Source of the DNA: Typhlomys cinereus
Taxonomy: Eukaryota > Chordata > Mammalia > Rodentia > Platacanthomyidae
NCBI GenBank assembly: GCA_023101885.1
Contig: JALPQD010000089.1
Coordinates: forward strand, 1,473,087-1,537,086
Direction of reading: 5' to 3'
DNA: 64,000 bases
Shown piece by piece: positions 23,001 to 32,985 of this stretch. The position numbers and the translations under genes were made by a program. Each line of letters begins with the position of its first letter. Position 1 is the first letter of the stretch. The notes under the pieces were generated by a model. It did not search any database. It saw nothing but the letters and a program-made list of their open reading frames with translations, and was not told the origin of the DNA.

Positions 23001-23874
23001 TCATTATGTCCCAGAGATTTTGGTAAGTTGTATTTTCATTATCATTCACTTTCAGGAAATCTTGAATTTCCTTTTTAATTTCTTCCTGAATCCAGTTCTC
23101 ATTCAGCATCATAGTGTTAAGTTTCCAGGAGTTAGTGTATTTTCTCTTGTTTGATGTGTTGTGGATGTCCAGCTTTAGGCCATGGTGGTCTGACAGGGCA
23201 CAGGTTAGAATTTCAACTTTTTTGTACATGTGTAGATTCGTTTTGTGGCCCAGTATGTGATCTATTTTGGAGAAAGTTCTGTGTGCTGCTGAGAAAAATG
23301 TGTATTCTTTGGTTCGTGGGTGAAAAGTTCAATAGAGATCTGTAAGGTCCATTTCTTTCAGGGTTTGATTAAGTTCCAAAGTGTCTCTGTTAAGCTTTTG
23401 ACCTGTTGATCTATCCCATGTTGAGAGGGCGGTGTTGAAGTCCCCAAGAGTTATCGTTTGGGGGTTGATTTCTTGCTTTAGACGCTGTAGGGTTTTCTTA
23501 ATGAATGTGGAGGGGCCCGTATTGGGTGCATATATGTTCAGTATTGTGAAGTCTTCCTGGTGAATTGTACCTGTGATTAAAATGTAGTATCCATCTGTGT
23601 CTCTTATAATTTTCTTTGGTTTGAAGTCCACTTTGTCTGATAGCATAATGGCTACCCCTGCCTGTTTTCTGCTTCCATTAGCTTGTAGAATTGTTGACCA
23701 GCCTTTTATTTTTAGGATGTGCCTATCTTTTGTGGTGAGATGGGTTTCCTGCAGGCAGCAGATTGATGGATTGTGATTTTTAATCCAAATTTGTAATCTG
23801 TGTCTCTTGATCGGTGAATTAAGTCCATTAACATTTAGTGTTATAATGGAGAAACTATTTTGAATTCCAGACAT
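20069..23874 (-). pseudogene. L1 ORF2 (endonuclease-reverse transcriptase), disrupted
   Basis: About 1,268 codons, close to the usual ~1,275. The ATG is chosen at 23874, just after the ORF1 end. The N-terminal APE-type endonuclease shows Asn14 in 'LNVNGLN' and Glu43 in 'QETH', both catalytic positions in L1, then 'GDFN' and 'SDHHGL'. The reverse transcriptase shows 'PGPDGF', 'IPKPNKD', '[10 protein letters not shown]' and the catalytic FADD at 21773-21784. The reading is broken by an in-frame TGA near 23329 (probably CGA to TGA), a frame change between about 22930 and 22621, a TAA near 21851, and further frame changes near 21520, 21130, 20600 and 20385. ORF2 ends at 20069. The product would have cut DNA and reverse-transcribed L1 RNA at the nick. 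This copy is dead. Confidence 0.95.
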
Positions 23875-23924
23875 TTATTATGTTTAGTGGTTTTTATAAG
23901 TATATTGCTTCGCTTTTAATGGTG

Positions 23925-24989
23925 TTATACTTGCCTTCTGTTCTCCTGGATATGCCTGTTTTTTTCTTCAAGCTTGAGTATCATTTCTAGCATTTTTTGA
24001 AGGCCTGGTTTGGTGGACATGTATCCCTTCAAGTTGTCTTTGTGCTGGAAAATTTTTCTTTCTCCCTCGATCATGACTGATAGTTTTGCAGGGTAAATCA
24101 GCCTGGGTTGACATTTTTGCTCATTCAATACTTGAAGTATGTCTCTCTCCAAGCTCTTCTTGCTTTTACTGTTTCGACTGAGAAGTCATTTGTTATTTTA
24201 TTAGGTTTACCTTTAAAAGTGACTTGTTTTTTTTCCCTTGAAGTTCTCAGCACCAGTTCTTTATCTTGAATGTGGACTGTTTTGACTATTATTTGCTGTG
24301 GCGAGCTTCTGTTTTGGTCATATCTGTTTGGGGTGCGGAATGCCTCTTTTATATGGATGGGCCTCTCTGTTTTTATATGAGGAAAGTTTTCCTTGATGAT
24401 CGTTTGAAAAATTTCCTCAGGGGTGGTATTTTGAGATTCTTGCTCTAGTATTCCATGAATACGCATGTTAGGCTTCTTCAGGGTATCCCATATCTTCTGA
24501 ATATTTCAAGTATCTTTTTGGCTTTAACAACCTCTTCCATTGAGCTGGTTAATACTCCCCCTTTATCTTCAAGATCTGAAATTCTGTTTTCTGCTTCCTT
24601 TAGTTCTGCTGATAAGACTCTCCTTGGAGTTCTGGGTTGAAGATAACTTGTCTTTTAGCTCAGTTTTAAACTCTGCTTGAGTCTGCTTTAACTGCTGTAT
24701 GCCAGTTTTATGTTTCTTGCACTGTTTTTCTCAACTCCTCCAAGTGTCTGTTGTGTTCCTCTTCAAAGCGATTGATTCGATTATTTAATTCCTCCCGGAT
24801 TTCTTCTTTCATAGTATTGAACATGGTAATGATCTTATTTTGAAGGTCGTTATCCTGGGTCAGGTTTTCTTGGCCATTTTCCATGGGTTTGTTCTGGTTG
24901 GAGTCTAACATTATGGGATTAATTCCTTCAATGGGAGATTTGTTTACTTGAGTGTTGTTTCTCATGGATTTGCACTTTGACTTTGGCAT
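23925..24989 (-). pseudogene. L1 ORF1 (RNA-binding chaperone), disrupted
   Basis: About 355 codons from ATG at 24989, near the usual rodent L1 ORF1p length. The first ~93 residues are polar and then strongly Glu/Arg/Leu-patterned ('MKEEIREELNNRINRFEEE'), fitting the trimeric coiled coil. A second frame (24466-24125) holds the RRM/C-terminal region, including 'RIHGILEQESQNTTPEEIFQ'. A third (24152-23925) holds the C-terminal domain with 'RLIYPAKLSV'. At least two frameshifts separate these blocks. The intact protein would coat L1 RNA in the cytoplasmic RNP. Confidence 0.9.
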
Positions 24990-25050
24990 TGTTGTTTTAA
25001 CTCTTAAGATCTTTCAATTTCTATGCGTTTTTCACTAAACTGAATTATTT
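24990..25050 (-). other. L1 5'UTR tether, non-monomeric
   Basis: About 60 bp of AT-rich sequence between the ORF1 start and the first GC-rich monomer, equivalent to the tether seen between monomers and ORF1 in mouse L1s. Confidence 0.6.
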
Positions 25051-25503
25051 GGCCTGGTGTTTTGGGGGTGGGCGGAGACGGAGCTTACCTAGGTCGAGGT
25101 GAGTCCAGGCTGGACCCCGTGCATCCCGGGCGGCGGAGTGGGGGAAGGAAGGATGGGGCGTTGGCAGGCGCTATTTAACCTGGTGGACCTGGGGGTGAGC
25201 CCGGGCGCACGGGGGTGCCCTCTCCTCCTCCCAGGCCCTGCGCGGCGGCTCCAGCTGGATGGTGGGAGGAGCTGGGTCCCTTGGGCGGCCTGGGGTTCTG
25301 GGGGTGGGCGGGGACCGTGCTTACCTAGGTCGCGGTGAGGCCCCGCTGGACCGCACGCCCGTCCCGGGGGGCGGAGTGGAGGGAAGGGAGGGTGGGGCCT
25401 CGGCGGGGCGCTATTTAAACCTGGGGGACCTGGGGGCAGGGCCGGGCACAGAGGGGGTGCCCTCTCCTCCCCGGCCCTGCGCGCTCGACTCCGGCTGGAT
25501 GGA
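25051..25503 (-). repeat. L1 5'UTR tandem monomers (probable promoter)
   Basis: Two head-to-tail GC- and CpG-rich units: 25051-25286 (236 bp) and 25287-25503 (217 bp, incomplete at the outer end). Each begins 'ggcctggkgtt' and shares 'gggggtgggcgg', 'gcttacctaggtcg', 'gcggagtgg', 'cgctattta' and 'ggtgccctctcctcc'. In L1 orientation the outer unit starts within a monomer, as mouse A/Tf/Gf L1s do. By analogy these units would be the Pol II promoter. The density of surviving CpG is far above the surrounding DNA. Confidence 0.85.
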
Positions 25504-25519
25504 TCAGGTTCTTAATTCT
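25504..25519. repeat. Target-site duplication, right copy
   Basis: Identical to 19009-19024 over 16 bp. The outer monomer ends directly against it. Confidence 0.93.
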
Positions 25520-25900
25520 ATTTCCATTTTGAATCCTGCTTCTTGAGCTCCCTCCTCTATCACCCATTCTTAGTGAACAGGCAATATTAGGTCACCGAAT
25601 ACTGTTTTTTGTACCTCAAACAGAAACATGACTTTTGCCATCTGGGTCCCTGGCTTTCTTTATTTGCTTGTCAGAGATTATAGCTGTAATGCCAGTACCA
25701 CTAGGCATGGACTATTTTTATCTATATTTCACTCTAAATCAAGCAAATGCCCTCAAAACCAGTAAAGGCAGTGGTTCTTTTAACTTAAATGGAATGAATT
25801 GATCTGGGGGGTTACCACTCCAATGATGGCACCAGTAATGCTACTATCTTACCTCAGGTTGCATAATTTTACATGAACAAATTTTCTCAAATTTTTATGA
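25520..25900. other. Unassigned
   Basis: Continues the sequence interrupted by the L1. No repeat or frame identified. Confidence 0.4.
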
Positions 25901-25915
25901 TCAATTTTCAGCTTT

Positions 25916-26008
25916 AGGGCTGGAGAGATAGCTCAGGGGTTGTGACTCTGTCTCACAGCAGAAGGTTCTGAGTTCGGATCCCAGGTCCCACATAAAACAA
26001 AAACAAAA
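25916..26008 (+). mobile_element. Short SINE: tRNA-like head plus A-rich tail only
   Basis: 'agggctggagagatagctcag' and 'gttctgagttcggatccca' match the DIP-type head, but the unit then passes directly into 'cataaaacaaaaacaaaaca' with no body. It is flanked by the direct repeat 'caattttcagc' (25902-25912, 26009-26019). Confidence 0.75.
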
Positions 26009-26464
26009 CAATTTTCAGCCCTTAGTTGTTTATTTTTATCAGTTTTGTTTCGTTTTTATCATTAATCCTAAAATTCTAGATGTTCCATCATTATTTCAGC
26101 ATTTCTATCTCTACATTTAACTTTAAAAATTTCATATTTATATATTTTATGTTTTACTAAAATTAAAATAATATGAACCATTTTCCAACTATTTAAGACA
26201 TTGGATATTAATATGTTCATCCATGGAAAATTTTAGACTCTGGGCCTTATGATGGCTTATCAATGTTATTATTATTATAAGATATACTATTTTGTATTTA
26301 TATGTATTTATTTTGATTTTTATTGTGACTTTATTTTAGATATGGTTTATGTTTTGTACCATGCAAAATGTGAGGTTCATTATTGCATTTTTTGAATGAA
26401 ATTTGTTTCTACGAATTCCCTCTTTTCTGATTCCCTTCCATCCTCAGTAGACTCTCCCACTTTC

Positions 26465-26845
26465 ATATTATACTGGTTACTCTTCTCTGTTGCCATGAGA
26501 CAAGACTCAAACTCAAGCAGCTTAAAAGGAGAAAGGGAGATTTATTCAACTTACAGCTCCAGAGGGGAGATGTAGTCTATCATGGCAGATAAGGCATGGC
26601 TGGCTGGCAGAAGCTGGAGGCAGCTTAATCACTGCAACCATCATGGAGCTTCTGAGAGCTGCTGCAAAGGTTCTAGAGTAGATTCACTCACTCAAATAGG
26701 GCAGGACTAACCAACCTCAAGGTCTACTCCCATGGCTGCCTTCCTCCAGCAAGGCTTCAACTCCTAAAGGTGTTGAAACTGAAGATTCAAACTCATGAGC
26801 CTATGCACACAATTCACATACCAAACCATGACAATATCATTTATA
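26465..26845 (+). mobile_element. Nonautonomous hAT-like element, second type
   Basis: 'ctgttgccatgagacaag', 'gagatttattcaacttacagctccagagggg', 'agtctatcatggcag', 'cttcctccagcaaggcttcaactcctaaaggtg' and 'attcacataccaaaccatgac' match, in order, a common rodent repeat of hAT-Charlie type (URR1/RMER30-like, from memory). The copy at 40045 is the same type. No transposase. Confidence 0.55.
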
Positions 26846-26989
26846 TTCTTGGCACTCTCCCTCTTTTCTTAGCACCTTTTACCCCTCTCATGGTTTCTTC
26901 TCTAGGTTCACAGCCTATACTTACTCTCATTCCCACTTACACATTTATGCATTAAAAGTTAGGATCCTGATTTAAGAGAGAATAGGTGT

Positions 26990-27640
26990 TTTAACAACCT
27001 GAGTGTAGGTTAACTCAGCATAATATTTTCCACATTGTTACATTTCCCTGCAAATTTCATAATTCTACTTTTCTTTACAGCTGAATAAAATTCTATTGTT
27101 TATCTGCGCTACATTTTTGGTATCCATTTATCCATCGATGGACATCTTTTTTTTTTTTAATTTCCTTGCCGTATTGAATAATGTAGCAATAAACATGGAT
27201 GTGGAGGTCTCTTTGTTGTAGAGTAGAAAAGCCTTTGGATACTATGAATGGTATACTTGGGTCACATGGTAATTCTGTGTTTAATCTTTTGAGGCATTTC
27301 TGTAACAGCTGTGCTAGTTCCCACCAACAGTATCTAGTAAAGACTTCTCTTTCCCCACATCCCCTCCAGGATGTGCTTTCCTGATCACAGCCATCTTCGC
27401 TTTGAGAGCTGTAATTACAAAATAGTTTTGATGGCTAATGAGTTGGTCATTTGTGTTTCTTTTTTTGAGAGCTATATGTTATTTCATTAGTCTGTTTATT
27501 ATTGGCAGGTTTTTTGGTGTTTTTAACTCTTGCAATTCTACATTAATGCTAACCTCTATCTGAGGTGTTGCTCTCAAAGATCTTCTACTATTCAGTAGGC
27601 TTTCTTCTCACTCTGCTGATGGTCTCCCTTGTTGTTCAGA
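26990..27640 (-). mobile_element. Old L1 3' fragment
   Basis: 'ggtatccatttatccatcgatggacatc', 'gcaataaacatggatgtggaggtc' and 'gctagttcccaccaacagta' are the reverse complement of the L1 ORF2 C-terminus and 3' end. Strongly diverged. Confidence 0.65.
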
Positions 27641-27829
27641 AGTATATTTATTTTAATCGATACAGGAACTGACAAATTCATGGATAGTTCAAAACATCAA
27701 ACCAGATCAGAGTAATTAGTGTAGATATCGGTTAATTTATCATTTATTTGCATTAATAATATTCAAAATTCTCTTTTCTAAATATTTGGAAATATATGAT
27801 GAATTTTGTATTTTGTTTTTGTTTTCCTG

Positions 27830-28582
27830 AACGCTGGAATTTAATGCTACAAGCTACGTTTTATACCAATACCCTAGTTTCTCTAACCTGCCCTCCATAC
27901 TATTCTAAGCTTTGGCAACCACTTTTCTATACTTGTAGAAGCTCACTGTTTTTAGCTTCCAAATATGAGTGAGAACATGTGTATTCATCTTTCTGTATCT
28001 GGTTTATTTCACCTAGTGCAATGTTCTTCACGTTCATATATATTGCTGCAAATGACAGGATTTCATTTTTTATGACTGAATATTTAATTTTGTTTATAGA
28101 CTATATATTATGTGTTTATTTGTCTTTTGATAGATACTTAAATTTATTCTATATTTTGATTCTTTTGATAGTGCTGCTCTAAACTGGCATATTAAATTCC
28201 TTTCCATTGCATGCACTCTCAATAGTGGTATAGCTGCATTGCATGATAAAATACAATGTGTTTCTTTTCTTCTTCTTCCTTTCTCCTTAACCTCCTCCCT
28301 TCTCCTTCTTTTGTGATGCTAGGGGTCAAATCTAGAACCTCAATTATGCTAACCTGTATTCTTAAGATTTTTTTCTCTTTTTTTTTGAAAAAATTATGTA
28401 GTATATTTTTCAATGGCTGTGCTAATTTACATTCTCACTAATTGTATGCAAGAGTTCCCACTTCTCTGCAGTCGTGTCAGAATTAGTATCTTATATGTAT
28501 TACTCATTCTAATAGCTTTATCTCACTATGATTTTTGGCTTTCATGTCCCTGATCATTAGCAATTTGAATATTTTAAGATAC
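27830..28582 (-). mobile_element. Old L1 3' end (L1M/L1P-like)
   Basis: 'aaatatgagtgagaacatgtg', 'ctggtttatttcacctagtgcaatg', 'gctgcaaatgacaggatttc' and 'tctcactatgatttttgg' follow, in order, the antisense of L1. It resumes after the insertion at 28596 with 'atgtctgttcagatatttttcccatttt'. A small ID-like scrap may lie at 28310-28350. Confidence 0.65.
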
Positions 28583-28595
28583 TCCTTGGACATTT

Positions 28596-28758
28596 GTTTT
28601 TTTATTATTATTATTTCCGCTCATACAAACTTAACAGGTACACCGGTCCCCTCCCTCCCTCCACCTTCCCTCAACCCTTCTGCTCCCCCCCACCCTCACC
28701 CCTCTCTCCCCATCCCCCAGTGCCCCCCCAATCCCCAGAGCATCCTTTACTGTGCATG
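28596..28758 (-). mobile_element. 5'-truncated L1 3' end with 13-bp TSD
   Basis: 163 bp: A-rich tail, 'gctcatacaaacttaacagg', C/T tract and 'catcctttactgtgcatg', antisense to the young L1 3'UTR. Flanked by 'tccttggacattt' at 28583-28595 and 28759-28771. It sits inside an older L1, so it is clearly younger than its host. Confidence 0.9.
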
Positions 28759-28771
28759 TCCTTGGACATTT

Positions 28772-28870
28772 ATATGTATCATTTTGAGAAATGTCTGTTC
28801 AGATATTTTTCCCATTTTAGTTAGATTACTTGTTTTTCTGATTTTTTTGTTTCTTTTAGCTCTTAAGTTC
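28772..28870 (-). mobile_element. Old L1, continuation
   Basis: Continues the fragment ending at 28582: 'ttttgagaaatgtctgttcagatatttttcccattttag'-type antisense L1 sequence. Confidence 0.55.
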
Positions 28871-29855
28871 TTTATTCTGTGTATTAAGTCACATTAACAT
28901 GCATAATTTGATCAGCTATAAATCTTTAAGAAAAAGAAAAAAAAACATGTAAACAGAGATACCCTACACAGGATTACACAGAAAAAGGAAGAAAAGGCAT
29001 AACAGAAACTTCAGTGAAATATCCATCCAGAAGACATGGGCGATTAAACAAAATTGCACATAGCAGGTGCCCCTTCTTGGCCTCTGTTCTCTCATCTCCA
29101 TCCCACCCTTGTCTCTTTCAGGATACATAGGTGGCTGAACAAGTTATTGGTCAGAATGTGATTGTAGTCCTGCATTTGTCAAGTCATGAGCATACTACTA
29201 AGTCTGCATTTATCTGAAAAAAAAAAGAAAAGAAATGTTTTTGTCATCCTTATACAGTATTTTGTGGTTTTCAGAATAGAGTTGGCTTTTCCTGTGAATG
29301 CAAGTTGTCCATTTCATCTGCTATCCACTTCTATAGATTAATCCATTTATTTTTCCCACAAATTTATGCTGAGTACTCTGCTAGTAGGTATTTATCATAC
29401 ATGAGTTAAACTATGTTAATCAACATTTATTTATCTGAGTTGAGATATAATATGCATATGAAAGGCAGTAATTTCTACAGATTTAGTACAAAATACATAC
29501 AAAATATCTCAATATATTTTATGATGACTGCATGTAGAAATGCTATTTTTATGTTAAGCAAAATATATTCTTAAATTAAGTTTATTAGGTCCCTTTCAAT
29601 CTTTTAATGTGATTATGAGGAAATAAAAATTGACATATGATTCACAGTCATACTGCACAGTGTATCTCTATTTGTCATTGAGGGAATGGTAGAGATAAGA
29701 CATGTTCAGATAATCTACACCATAGCACAAGAAGTTCCTCAAATATTCACAGTTCATTGTGGAAGCAAGTCAACAAAAATTTTTCAATGATTAGTTAAAT
29801 GATAAAGAACATAGACTTTCTCATTTTACTGGCATGAGTTCAAATGTTTTCTCCA
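28871..29855. other. Mostly unassigned
   Basis: A short L2-like stretch may lie at 29340-29410 ('tatgctgagtactctgctagtagg'). The remainder is AT-rich without recognisable content. Confidence 0.35.
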
Positions 29856-29859
29856 AAGC

Positions 29860-30045
29860 TTATTTCGTATTTGACCTAAATCAAATGACTCAACACTAGA
29901 AATCAGTTTCCTTTTGTAAAACGTGGGAGTCACAGCAGTAGCACCACCTTATGGAGATTTTGTGAAGATTAATGAAATAGTAGTGGATAAATGTCCTGAG
30001 ACACATGTATTTACACAGTGCTTAATAAGTAGCAGCTGTCATGGT
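29860..30045 (+). mobile_element. MIR
   Basis: 'cagtttccttttgtaaaacgtggg', 'cttatggagattttgtgaagattaatg' and 'acagtgcttaataagtagcag' follow the MIR consensus order (Ctg-rich start, 'tcctcatctgtaaaatgg', 'ttgtgaggattaaatg', 'gcacatagtaagcg'). Confidence 0.65.
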
Positions 30046-30239
30046 GATGTCAACTGTACTAATCTTGATAAGGACAGTAGACCTTAGCTCTAAATACATG
30101 AGTATTATGAGGACTAAGGTGAGGGGCACTTAAGGTCAATGGGAAAGACCATAGACATTATATCTAAGGTGCTTCTTAAAGGATAAGCCTGAACTAGACA
30201 AAGATAAAGGCATAGAGAACTGTGTGTACAGGTAGGAAA

Positions 30240-30885
30240 CATTTTCCCCCATTTTTATTTATTTTTTCTACTCTCACTAACATATAGAGTATTTGTCTCA
30301 GCTTCCCTCCCTCCCCTCTCTCTCCCATCTTTTCTCTTCCCATTCCCTTCCACTTCTTCCCATACTTATTCCTATGCTATGGCCCCAGGGTTCGCTCTGG
30401 CTTGTTCACCCAGTGAAATGTACATTTCCCTTTACTCATCCAATTTTAGATACAAAGATTTCCACTGTGAGTTCTCATTCTGTGGGTATAATAACAGCTG
30501 CTTACAGAACAGTTTGATGTACTGTCTTCCTACCTATAGGGTTATTGGCTGTCTTCCCTACTGATCTACTTCCATCCCTTTTTTTAGGTTCTTGTTTTAG
30601 TTTACAGTTGTAGGAATGGGTACTATTCTGATAAGTGGGTCTTAAGTCCAATCAGAAACTTGTTGGTTGTTTCTTTGGTCCTCATGCCACTATTACACTG
30701 GTGGTCACCTGTTGCCATGATGATTTATATTGCAACTTATAGAATCTCATGTCATTGATGGGCTTGTGTTTATTTCTCTCTCCCAGCAGTATCTACAGTA
30801 TTCCTTGGTACTGTGTAAGCTATCCAGCAAGGAGAACATCCTCAGACTTGTTTCAGTTGTTATATTTTTCCCATGTTCTATGTCA
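30240..30885 (-). mobile_element. L1 3'UTR, second family
   Basis: Homologous, in opposite orientation, to 49450-50455. Shared blocks are the pyrimidine tract 'cttccctccctcccctctc', 'cccagggttcgctctggc' and 'ttcttgttttagtttacagttg', then 'cagtattccttggtactgtgtaag' and 'ggagaacatcctcagac'. Its tail is at the left. Confidence 0.65.
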
Positions 30886-31505
30886 TGGTTAGGCATAGAT
30901 GTCACTTGAAGGTTTGACCTCTGGGCACATTTGTAAAGAATTAATGGTTGTGGGGCTGGAGAGGTGGCTCAGGGGTTAAGCCTCCGCCTTGCAGGCGGAA
31001 GGTCCTGAGTTCGGATCCCAGATCCCACGTATAGACGCCAGGCGGAAGCGGGGGCGGCCTGTGCTTCTGGTCCTGGTAGGGCGGAGCCTGTGAATCCTGG
31101 GGCAGAAGGAGGTGGAGGCGTCCATGGTGGTTCGCGGAATTAATGGTTGAGTTAAGCCTAGAGCAAACCTGCAGAAGATTGTCTTAGCTGATGGGAAGGC
31201 CCAGTCCATGGTGGGTGGGATTAGGCTCTGAACAAGTGAATAAAATACTGAGAGCTGGTTGAGGAAGTCAGCATCCTTCTGTTCACTTTGCCAGACATGC
31301 CAGTTTGGCAAGTAAGGATTATCTGTTTCTCAGCCATTATATGGTGATGGTGTGGCCAGTTCCCTCAGCCCTGGTGTTGGTGCATGCTCTCCTGTCAAGC
31401 TGGACTGAGAACTATAACCAGACAGTTGTAAGGAAATATAAATCCTTTGTTCCCTTAAGCCATTTGATGGTCATTTATCAGCAACCATGCAGGTGAACTG
31501 CAACA
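30886..31505 (+). mobile_element. URR1-like hAT carrying a nested SINE
   Basis: The clearest member of the family: 'atgtcacttgaaggtttgacc', 'gcctagagcaaacctgcagaag', 'gcccagtccatggtgggtgggattagg', 'agctggttgagg', 'ctctcctgtcaagctgg', 'ataaatcctttgttcccttaagcc'. It is split at 30951-31136 by a SINE. No transposase is encoded. Confidence 0.65.
30951..31136 (+). mobile_element. Young DIP-type SINE without tail
   Basis: 'tggggctggagaggtggctcag' head, 'gtcctgagttcggatccca' B-box, 'gtatagacgccaggcggaagc', 'ggtcctggtagggcggagcctg', 'ggaggtggaggcgtccatgg'. Many CpGs survive. It ends about 50 bp short of the fuller copy at 47766 and has no (AC)n or A tail. It is bracketed by 'gaattaatggttg' (30938-30950, 31137-31149). 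Confidence 0.9.
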
Positions 31506-32300
31506 TTCTGTGATCCGTTTGTGTTGCATCTTCAGTAATAGGGTCTTACTGACAGTTTTTGAAGAGCAATCAAGAACAGTGGCAAAAGCCATAATGTTTT
31601 GGGCCTTTTAAGACCTCTCTGACCAACATTTTATCAGGAAGTGCCACATTCTTGTTACTTCTAGTATAATTTTGTCCCTGCGTTCTAAGAGGAAACATTT
31701 TTACTAAAATGCATGAAGTTATGAAAGATTCTAAACTCTCCTACTCTCACAGTGAGATACTCTGTATGGGCACAAACAAAATAATGTGGAAAATTGCAGA
31801 CCTTAGAAAATTCAGTCCAAAACAACTCCCGTGTTATTGAAAGGACAGTGTATATGCATAAAGTATCAGAAAACTTCTGAGATATCTAAAAGTATTACAT
31901 AACTCACCAACCCACACTCTGCCTTACACTTAGACCTCCAATGTCAGGTAAACAGATCATAATGAATTAGATTCATCAAGCAAAGAAGAAAAAGCATATA
32001 GAGTAGGGATTTTGTTCATAGATTAAAAGAATAAAAGAAATCTAAATATGATTGAAGGTGCTATTTTAAAATTGGCTTTTGCATCATTTTCTGCAAACCA
32101 AATTGCATCTTGGCATATCTGTTGCCAAAAAGCAAGTGAAAATAAGAATGTTCACAATTTAAAACCACCCATTGGAAATTAAAGAAAAAGCAGACAAAAT
32201 AATGAAAACACTTTAATGCTTATAGATAAGTACTATTTGGGGAAACTTTTAATAAGCAAATGTTTATTTTAGTTGCTTAGAATATTCTCTTGGATTCTAG
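31506..32300. other. Unassigned
   Basis: A-rich sequence, notably 31975-32050 and 32160-32200. No repeat or coding signal recognised. Confidence 0.4.
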
Positions 32301-32304
32301 ATAC

Positions 32305-32410
32305 ATAAATTTCAACCCACGTTCCCTGTTGCCATAACAACTTGATGCACTTGTTCTCTTGTGTCATTTTTTATCACATCATTTTTTTAAACTTTGGTTG
32401 CTATGATAAC
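32305..32410. promoter_or_regulatory. X-box-like motifs, copy A (putative)
   Basis: Two RFX X-box-like 14-mers lie 70 bp apart: 'gttgccataacaac' (32328-32341) and 'gttgctatgataac' (32397-32410). The first lies in a ~50-bp block that recurs at 34548. X-boxes are bound by RFX factors as imperfect palindromes (GTTGCC-N-GGCAAC type). Sequence match only; function is inference. Confidence 0.35.
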
Positions 32411-32809
32411 ACAGTATAGTTGTTAAATTTATTCTATTCACATTTTGTTCTACTGGAAACTGGTAATTTGCTTTTATTTTTCTCTGAAGAATCTGATATT
32501 ACAGAAGGGTAATAAGTAAAACAGTGTTCTAAATTAGAATTCAGATTTGTATTAAAATTTTAACTGCATGTATTGGTTTATACCCAAAATGATGTAACCT
32601 CTGTGACATGGAAGAAGCTTAATGATTATTTAATTTTGTTCAGAAGAAAAGATACAACCTGTACCATACCAGATAAGGGATAAAAGATATTGTGAACTGG
32701 AAGTGAATCTCCAAGCATGAATTCAACCAGTGTCACAGCACATACATGAAAAGCTGCCACTACTGCTTTCCTTACTAGCTACCCTGTTTCTCTGTGAAAC
32801 TGGAAATTG

Positions 32810-32985
32810 GGATGGTGAGTTGCTTCAGTGGGTCAAAGGAGCCTGTGAGCAAATCTGGAGAGTTGAGTTTGATCCCTGGAGTCTATACAGAGAAAACTGA
32901 CTTCCAAAAGTTATCCTTTGATCATTCTCTCTGTCTCTGTCTCTTTCTCTTTCTCTCTTAAATAAATAAAAGATTTAAAAAATAC
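32810..32985 (+). mobile_element. B3-like SINE
   Basis: 'ggatggtgagttgcttcagtggg', 'gagttgagtttgatccctgg', 'gagaaaactgacttccaaaagttatcctttgatc', a (TC)n stretch and 'aaataaataaaag' at the end match B3 organisation. Confidence 0.7.

Larger units (their letters stand above)
19025..25503 (-). mobile_element. Full-length LINE-1 (about 6.5 kb)
   Basis: A complete L1 in reverse orientation: A-rich tail at the left, 3'UTR with polypurine tract, ORF2, a short spacer, ORF1, and a GC-rich 5'UTR of tandem monomers at the right end. The perfect 16-bp target-site duplication shows a single target-primed insertion without later boundary loss. Both ORFs carry stops and frameshifts, so the copy cannot supply its own proteins. 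It provides the reference for classifying the other L1 3' fragments at 1, 750, 6849, 28596 and 60190. Confidence 0.96.

Noticed and set aside
25051..25503. CpG island promoter of a host gene
   Set aside because: It is tandem L1 5'UTR monomer sequence ending exactly at the L1 target duplication.
28256..28441. Phe/Ser-rich frame with apparent hydrophobic run
   Set aside because: Low-complexity T-rich antisense of an old L1; not a membrane protein.
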